A DNA stretch of 64,000 bases from Urechis unicinctus (taxonomy: Eukaryota > Annelida > Polychaeta > Xenopneusta > Urechidae), in assembly GCA_034190875.2 (NCBI GenBank), contig CM067344.1, positions 71,563,809-71,627,808 of the forward strand, read 5' to 3'. Numbering within the stretch: the first letter of the stretch is position 1; each line of letters begins with the position of its first letter. Below are positions 55,371 to 64,000 of the stretch, piece after piece. Made by a program: the position numbers and the translations under genes. A model generated the notes under the pieces. The model searched no databases, was not told where the DNA came from, and worked only from the letters and a program-made list of their open reading frames with translations.

Positions 55371-56806
55371 ATCGAAAAAACCTACGTGACTCCTAGTCTG
55401 TTGTATTTCTACAAACTTGTGTTTGCGTCTGGGTGAAACCCGACTGCATTGATTATATCCTCGGCGTATCGTACATCAACAGAGGAATCCGGGAGGAATA
55501 CTTTCAAGGATAAAATATATAACAAGACGATAAACTGAACAATGAGGGGAGCTTATTCGTTGGGCTATACTAGGTGGAGACGTTGAAGTAAATTATCGGA
55601 TTTTGGTTCCAACTTTATTTGATCATTCTGTTATTCTAGAGTTATTCCAAAATATATCTCATCGCTCACCATTGCAAGCGTCATCCACACAAAACTATTG
55701 CACATCAGGTAAATTTTTCTACTGGTCATCGGGTTTTTATAACATTAGGGAAAGGAGCACCCTTACATCGAGTACCTTTATTATATAGGGACATAGAATG
55801 ATTAACACGATTTAGAAAAATATTAATTACCATTTGAATTCCAATCATAGCATGCATGGACGTTTACATAACCAAACAAGGTATTCCGCCTACACCTCTT
55901 ATAGTATTAATGAAGTAATGTTTCACAGCGGGAAGAAATATTTGATCTTGCGAACAACATGGGGTATACTGAATGAAAGAACCCGAAATGAAACGACAAG
56001 TTGTGACCTGTATGGTTTACGGGCAAGGTAGCTTAAGTAATAATGAGTCAGAATAAGAGGAACGGAATGCGAGCAGACTGGTGAGGGAATCCCCAAGCTT
56101 TAAGAATTATGTAAGGATTTCCATGAATTAAACGCGTGCAATAATCTTCTATCCACATGTCATACCTCTGGAACACACTCCGAAGTAATCCAATCGAATC
56201 AGAAGTTCGGATATATGTGATACCAAATGTGTGTGTTCATGACCGGCTTTTGATTAGCCCGATGCCAAATGCGACATTGATTTACAACACACTAATTGAC
56301 ATGTAATTGACCTGTATGATTGAAAGTAAGGCTACCTACAGGAACCTTGCTTGCATTCATGATAGAACGGTATCATCTGTTCATAAAAAATATTTTCGTA
56401 TTACATATATTTGAATGGAATCCAAACCGTCTTTTGCACTGAAAAAACCCCAAAACCTATTTATCACATTGCACAAACATTTTTTTCTTTAACATTATAG
56501 CACAAATTCATGCTAGAGTTTCGAAAACAGACACATACCGATAGCTAAAGGGTAATGGTTTACAATATAATATGATAGTTCCATTTTGTAAGGTCTTACA
56601 TGGTCTGGTTAGTATTTTTGCATTCATATGCAAATTTATGAAAATTGGTCCAAATTATTTCCATACAATGATGCACTCATTCAATTATTTGACTAGACGC
56701 CTAGTTTCTTTGAAAGGCTATGTTAATGTAGAACTGACTGTTTTCAAAGGCAGGATGGCAGATCATTTACATCGGTGTTTTTTCGTATGATGTTCATCTG
56801 GCGTTT

Positions 56807-56998
56807 AAGGTCATCCCAGGACAAACAGCATGGCAAAGAAGGTCATCCCAGGACAAACAACATGGCAAAGAAGGTCATCCCAGGACAAACAGCATGGCAA
56901 AGAAGGTCATCCCAGGACAAACAACATGGCAAAGAAGGTCATCCCAGGACAAACAGCATGGCAAAGAAGGTCATCCCAGGACAAACAGCATGGCAAAG
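56807..56998. repeat. 32-bp minisatellite, six perfect-length units
   Basis: AAGGTCATCCCAGGACAAAC AGCATGGCAAAG repeats at 56807, 56839, 56871, 56903, 56935 and 56967. Units differ only at one site (AGCATGG or AACATGG), in the order G, A, G, A, G, G. Because 32 is not a multiple of three, the open frames across it are chance. Confidence 0.97.
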
Positions 56999-58796
56999 AA
57001 GGTAGTAATTCTATGCTGCACGTCGAAGCGTTCAATTGGGGGTGTAGCTTTTTAATGTGATGACGTTCGATAAAGACCTCAGCCAAAAAAACGTCCGTTT
57101 ATTATCATTTACATGCTGAAAAAACGAATTTAAATCCAGTAGGGCTTTATGTTTGTATATATTGACACTGACAAGGCCCTAAGGATATCAGAAGCGAGTT
57201 AGTAGACTACAACACAACACTGTGGTTTATTGCGTACATATTGACTCACGGCACATATCAATACAAGCCTTACCGAGACACCCTGTGCAATAATGAACTT
57301 ACCCGGTCTGCGCTACCAATCTGCGTCACAAATCATTGTTGACTGTCGATAGCGACACATGTAATGAGATACAGTAAGTGTTCTGGATGAAGCAGAAATG
57401 TAAATAAATTGTGGCAGCCATAACTGATGAAGAAGATTAAGGAATGAGGAAAGAAATACAATATAAAGATATAGAAAGAGAAAGAGAAGAAGAAATAGAA
57501 TGAAGTCGAAGACGAATAAAAGCAGAAAAAGAGAAAGAACGAGAAAAAGATTATCAAAGGAAAAGATGTTGCTCGACATATTCATCAAGTAACGTGTGAA
57601 TTCGTAAAAGGACGTAAAAAACGAGTCAAATTGGGAGCACTCTTTCAAAAAATGACCAAAAGTCATACAAACCCAACGAAATAAGTATAACAAAGGGAAT
57701 TAACTATCAATTTCATTATTCTACAGTGTTGATTCATGTAACGCTCAGGAGGTTAGGTGATGTATTGTCATAATATTGAACCTATCCCGACGTGACACTG
57801 GGTCCAACAAATTCGATCAGTTTGACCCTGTAGCGCCAGTCGCTACCCGCGCCCGCTCGCTAGATCGACCTCAGACCCCACACCCCCCTTTATCTACCAT
57901 AGTCACAAAACCCTAGCTAATAGACTTTACCCTTGTGATCAAAATCCATGTTTCCTCGCTCCCGCACGTATGAGCCCGATGCAATGACTGGCCAATTAAA
58001 GCATTCCAATTAGAATTACTGTTGCAAACGAATGTTATTGATAAAAATATGCCTCACTATGTTGAGTTCGAGATTCTTTTCAGATCGGTTGGTTTTGTTT
58101 GGCGCTGTGTATCGAAATTCTAAACGTACCGTGACGAACAAAAATACAGATTTAAACCAAAATCATTAACACGAAAAGCAGATTTTATGGTGTTTATCAT
58201 AAGTCCGATTTTCAGTATGACTGGGATCATATTACTAAAAAAGCTCACTGAAATGACCAGGAAGAGTTATAAATAGAATGACGATTCGCAACCGTGGCCT
58301 GACGTCCATTACAGCGATCGCTGAAAGCAGCCTTTCTTTTCATCTTTACACGGTTGTGGCTACATATCCAGGCAGATATAAAGCTTCTGCATACGCAATG
58401 CTCAGCGAACAATGACGTCAGCCTAGCATGACAATACCGGCTATTGACGTACGGCTAGCTTTCCGAGGATTTTTTTCCATACTTCCACGGAGTAGATGGA
58501 TGGAGTTTCATACAAAAAAAGGTACAGAAAATCGTTGTCTCAGTTGCTGAATTAAAGGTTCCATGAAGGGGGACATGCACTGGTTGACATGGCCACGTGG
58601 CAAGTTGGGTGCAGATAGTGCAAAGGGATGATGCGTCTTATCGAATGTTGGGTTTTATAACATATACATACAGGTGTGCTGTTGAAAGCAAAGCTGCATG
58701 ATACATATGTTCCTAGATACTTAGAGCAAATATTCCTACATTTGAGCACCTCTCAAGACAAAAACGAATCTAGCTGCCCAACCATCCACTTATTAA

Positions 58797-58915
58797 AACA
58801 CACACACTCACTCACTCACACGCACACACACGCACGCACACACACGCACACAACCACACACACACATATCCATCCATCCACCCACCCACCCATCCACCCA
58901 TCCATCCATCCATCC
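58797..58915. repeat. CA-rich and (CCAT)n microsatellites
   Basis: ACACACACTCACTCACTCAC and CACACACGCACGCACACAC tracts followed by CCATCCATCCACCCACCCAC-type tetranucleotide repeats. Confidence 0.95.
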
Positions 58916-59287
58916 GCCATTTGGATTCGATGACTGCCTGGAAATTTCTGTCCCCTTCGGGTGTAAAAATGGATCCGACACGAAAGTTAAGCCAAGGGCC
59001 CACTGGGCATGTCATTACTTCATGCAGTGTTTTGTAATGACAATAAACTTGGTGCAACTTCTAGAAGGGTCCATTTTTACTTCGACCAATCAACATAGCA
59101 AGTAAGCCTTACCTGTTTAATGCGACGCATGAACAGGCGCCACCCACACTCAACACCGCACATAAAACCAAGGCTGAAGGCCGTCAAACCAACATATCGA
59201 ATAAGTTGTGTTAGTTAACCTCATCGATTTCCCCCTCGATTACAGATATCAATAGTTAACATCATGTCGAGGTTCGTTTTGGCAATC

Positions 59288-59640
59288 TGACTTGGCGTCA
59301 AGTCACCATTGATATATCGATTTTTCATTTAAAGAAACCCTGTGACAGCCCGGCATTGACCTTACACCACTACAAATGACCTGATGTTGGTTAGCTATGG
59401 AAATAACGTCATCCAGATAATGACCTAATGTCGGCAAAGTCGACCTTATAACGGGCAACCAATGACCTTACGTCAAAGCACCATCGAGTTTACGTCATCT
59501 ACCTATTGACCTTAACGTCACTAAAACGGACCTTAAACTTGTGCATTACTGACCTTACGTCAGTCAACAAATGGCCTAACGTCAATCAACCAATAACTCG
59601 TGATAGCCAAAGACTAAGTTAAATATTGATCTTAAACTGG
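59288..59640. repeat. 21-22-bp periodic array of TGACCTTACGTCA-like units
   Basis: Copies of TGACCTTA(A)CGTCA or close variants start at about 59357, 59377, 59399, 59421, 59441, 59463, 59485, 59507, 59528, 59550 and 59572, with an outlier at 59288. The best are TGACCTTACGTCA at 59463-59475 and 59550-59562. TGACCT is the reverse of the nuclear-receptor half-site AGGTCA; ACGTCA is the reverse of the CRE half TGACGT. Copies are diverged between the motifs. Confidence 0.75.
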
Positions 59641-62307
59641 TTAGCAAAATACTTGAGGTGGGATATAAAATGTCCGCACCTACTTTGCCGTTGGCTCAGC
59701 GTGCATTAGGGCTTTGCGTCTCTGATTCTGACCTAGCCTCTTCATCTGCTTCGATATGACCAACAACCAATAACTTCAAACATAAACATTGACCATGAGT
59801 CAGAAGTTAGATCTCACTCAATCAGATATTATGAAGTTGTCGATCAAACACTCGTCATTGGCCCCGTTACCCATTGCTCAGCGTAGCTAATCGACACCCT
59901 ACCTTGCCTCATACCGGCGAGTTAATTAACGATCGGATTTAATCTCTTACTGCATATTGGTTATTATTCTTAGGATAAATCATAGTACGCCATCACTTAT
60001 TTGCTAAACTAGTAGTTTATTATTACTGAGGATACATGTTTGATACGAACAAGAGATAGCATGCATAACCGATTTCATGCAGAAACAGCTCCTGTAGATA
60101 TAGTACTTAAATGTGTGGAGTGCAACAAAATACTTGCCTTTGGATAATCAAGCCCTTATTGAAAAAGTATCATATCAATATGATGAAAAGAGATTGTTTT
60201 TAATTTAAAGATAGAGAATAATATCATGGTATGATATGTTTCCTTAATATTCTTGTATCAAGGCAACCAAAAAGAGAGGAAAACTTACAAAACAAATTTG
60301 AAAGGCTGAACACAGTTTATTTACGAAGAGATGATTAAATCACATGATATGAAGCAATGACATTAAAACACGTGGCTGTTGATCATAGGACAAGCAACGC
60401 TGTAGTCACAATCCACTGAACCCCTCCTTCAACATCAACACACACCAGAGACTAAGGGTAATCCGAGGAAGGTCTGGGTGGCGGATGAGTCACGGCTTGA
60501 TTTCATGGTATATTTACCACCGACACCCTCCCCACCCGCCCTCCTGGGTTTATACCTCCTTGAGGCTTATCTCGCAATCACTTGAAGGAGCATGTCCGCT
60601 AAGCCAGGGTCCCTTGCAATATCAGTTAACTAACACAACGCCAGTTCTTGTCAGAGGAATTAATCGGGCGATAATCGAGGGAGGTTAACTTGACAGCGTC
60701 TTCCGAGAGGTGGCGTGGCATGGTTGAGCAAAGCTGGCCAATGAAATAGTGGTTGTCCGCTGCACACACACATATATATATAAATGTTAAGCTGATGGTG
60801 TAATCATGCTGTGATGGATGAATTACCATAGAAGATCAGAGCAAGTGAAGAGAAGGGCAAACTGCGAATGAAGAGATCACGGTAATATACATAGCAGACA
60901 GGACCCGCAGTTGAGTGGATGGGGCGATTAATGTGTGTGGGTGATGTGGGTGAGGTCGTTGATCAAAGTGAGGGTTGTTTTGATTCACCAGAGTAAGTAC
61001 CAAGAGATCATTCAAAGGGTGAACACACAAAAACACGAATGCATGAATTATACAGACACGGTCGATTATTGGATACCATTCACACGCATATACATTTTGA
61101 AAACTGTAAATAACTGTTCTAATTGAATGTAAGTTGTCCTGACAGGGGAAAAATCGTTTAATTCATCCATTTAATACCAACAGTTGACTGTCACCAGCGT
61201 ATCGTATTCTCCATACCTCTTGACCTTAGCCAACAAATAGCAACCTTATTCCATCTATACGGTGAAGTCGATGAGACCCAAAACACCATGAATATATGAA
61301 CCGCTGCAACCAGCATTACTATAAATAGGACAACAGGCTATAGAAGGCTCCTCTCCCGGATTCACTAACATACATCATGGTACTCTCGCAAGACACATGG
61401 CCAATACTTTGAGGGTCATAGAATTTAATGTGAGGTCTAGTTTGATCAATACAGTATGTGAATTTCTATGCACCCGTTGCCCGTTGATTAGCTATGGCCC
61501 CTCGGCGCCCAATCAATACCGGCCAATCTATTCAAATAGAGCCGTTATTCGCGCCGACAAATATTTGTTGGTATCTGCCAACACGCGCCAAGACATGTCA
61601 AAGCGGGCCATCGCTGGGGTGCAAAAAAGCCGTCACGGGTGCGAAAACAAAGTATCGTCGGCAAATGGAGCGCATGAAACCAGACGAACGGATGTCTGTC
61701 CAATAAATTATTCTGGTTTGCTACCAGTTGACAGCGAACCGCAATGGATCAATAATTCTAGCAATAACCAGACGGGTGAATGTATCTCTTTTCATCAGCT
61801 CTTCATAGGAAATTGAAAAATTAGCACCCTCCCCTTGTTTTCGCCTCAGGGCTACGTCTTCCACCTGAGTTCGTCACTGACATACAAATTACATTACAGA
61901 ATTCACTCAATTTAATAAACACGATTCATAAAAGCAAAATATTGCATAGTAATAAATGAGACGGTATCTCAATTCGAACATAACAAAACAGATTAAGTCC
62001 ATATTAGAAATCCAATGACACCATTTTTAATTGAATTGGGAAACATGGGAAAAACGCCGGAATCTATTTATCAGTAGGTTATCAGCATGAGTTTCAATCA
62101 TTAAAGCAAATGGGGTTATGTTACGTACATGCATAATCAGCGTTTGTTATATCAGAATAAACGATAATGTGAAAGTGAAAGGACACGCATCGTTATTGGT
62201 ACGGGGGTGTTAGCAGTATTCACCATTGAAAGGGGTAATGAGAAGAGGCTCAAGGGACTAGACTCATCTCAGAAAGACCAATGGCACCACAATGTCATAC
62301 GATGGAT

Positions 62308-62458
<151 letters not shown>

Positions 62459-64000
62459 AGCCACATAAACTTGACATACGAACGAATGTGACCAGTGGTC
62501 AGCTTCTTTAAAGGACCAATTACGGGAAGTCCACTGTAATAGTCGCTTTCTTCGATCCACAAACCGCTGAATAGAATCGTGACGCAAAACCACGTAATTG
62601 ATGGCCGCCACGCATGCACAGGAAGTTGGTAACACCCGATCGATCGACAGTAATCCATAGATCAATAGAAAAAAAACCTGCCCCAATGATTCATGATGAC
62701 GAAACATGAGGATCGAGGTTAGATGACGTGGCGACTTTAGCTGGCTTCGGTCAGATGTATCCTGGGTGTATGTCTTCGCCTCTTCAAGTTTGTTCGACTT
62801 GTTGCAAGATATCTCAGAAAGTGACGAACATAAATGATGAAATTTTCAGGACCATGCAAGGATTTGTTTTCTTAGATTTATGATCAATTAAAGGTTTCCG
62901 TATAATTGCGTGAGGGTTAACTCCTGGACTGACCAATTGTCCTGTATAAGGTAAATGGTAAGAATTGTAACGGTTGTGGAGTTGGGAAGAAAAGAACGTT
63001 TCTCTGCATGAGGGAAGGTACCAAAAGGACCTAACCTGGGTTAGATGTTGTATATGCATCAGGGGAGGATGGTACTAAATACAACCATAAACAATGACAG
63101 ACGTCCTGAACTATAACCTTGGGATGACCTATCAATATAAATAAAGCGTTCCTAGAAAAGGAAAAATTAGAGGCTGTCATGCATTAACAAGGACCATTTT
63201 TCATACAGACAGAATCTCATGTCACCCTGGAATGTAAACACCTCGACCCGTATTAAACACACGCAAACTGACAGCTCCAACATACCCAAAGACATCCAGA
63301 CCTTACACCAACACTTACACACCCACGGAACCCCACAAGCACCTCTACCGTTCCTGTACGGTAGCAATAAAACAACAACAAACGCTCACCCGCCCAAATC
63401 AATCCTAGATCACCACACGAAGGTCAATAATAACAGCTGCCGTGAACTTTAGAAATAAAAATACCAAACACACCACGTAGGAGGCGCCAACAACATACAG
63501 CATCGACAACCATAGTGGTGGTTGCTAAGAATAACAAACAGATCAGCAATTCACGACACAACTGTACGTTCGTCGATATCCTGTGTAGAGCAGCACTTTT
63601 TTTCTTCAGCCATGCCAAGCGTTCCTTTGATGTGGGGTACTGACATGTATTTTTACAGGTTGCTCGTTAGTCACGATATACAGTGACATGCACTGCCTCA
63701 ACATAGAGACAATCAACAAAAAGACGCAGTTTACAAAGGTATCTCCCTCTAGGGTAGCACTAGAAGTCACCTAATGTGGTTGCCGGGTGACCATATATAA
63801 GGGGTAGGAGAGAAGGGGTGACTAATGAATCATATATTTTACATCCGTAATATCACCCCTCGGAACTAGAGATAAGGGTAACTCTTCTTGACACAAAAAT
63901 AACCAGACTGTATTGAAATGCGGTGGCTGTTTATTGTTGGGACGTCAAGAATTAACCATATATTCCGGGCGTTCATGTATAGTCATAAGGAAACAGGCGG

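Noticed and set aside
61397..61816. 139-codon ATG frame, + strand
   Set aside because: Composition and lack of recognisable domain argue against it; nearby CCAAT sequences are not enough. Homology search would decide.

Overview
The window is animal nuclear DNA. Its genes are split by GT-AG introns, coding density is low, and there are long (TA)n, (CT)n, CA and homopolymer tracts, minisatellites and decayed transposons. Dispersed repeats of the form GTAAGAGGCGGCTAAT...GTTAAACCC resemble short repeats I know from gastropod and bivalve genomes. My best guess is a marine mollusc, or at least a lophotrochozoan; this is inference. No bacterial, CRISPR or rRNA features are visible.

Left part (1-12.8 kb, + strand): a 5'-truncated multi-exon gene for a protein with a CARD-like (death-fold) domain and two blocks of ankyrin repeats, of unrecognised name. 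It carries an apparent one-base frameshift in its largest exon and a phase conflict between two late exons. From 12.8 to 16.4 kb lies a convergent intergenic region with a ~1 kb tandem duplication built around the SINE-like repeat.

Middle part (16.4-35.9 kb): a MGRN1/RNF157-type E3 ubiquitin ligase on the - strand (16394-27629) and a UBALD (UBA-like domain) gene on the + strand (28063-34987), head to head with 433 bp between start codons. The shared promoter has a CRE palindrome, an ETS site and a CCAAT box. One or more highly conserved exons of MGRN1 (equivalent to about residues 30-105 of the human protein) are not present between exon 1 and the next exon, a stretch holding two (TA)n tracts. 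A MGRN1 intron contains a ~150-bp tandem repeat array split by a 1511-bp internally deleted hAT transposon with a perfect 8-bp target duplication.

Right part (36-64 kb): repeat-rich intergenic DNA, then a two-coding-exon FOXJ1 gene (50332-53321, + strand), the forkhead master regulator of motile cilia, with a likely 5' UTR exon near 49.3 kb. Downstream is gene-poor DNA containing a 21-22-bp periodic array of TGACCTTACGTCA-like sequences near 59.4 kb.

The main biological message is linkage. MGRN1/RNF157, UBALD and FOXJ1 are also neighbours in vertebrates (RNF157, UBALD2 and FOXJ1 on human 17q25; MGRN1 and UBALD1 on 16p13), so this looks like an old bilaterian gene block. I see no evidence that the three products share a pathway; shared regulation across the block is the more likely reason for retention.
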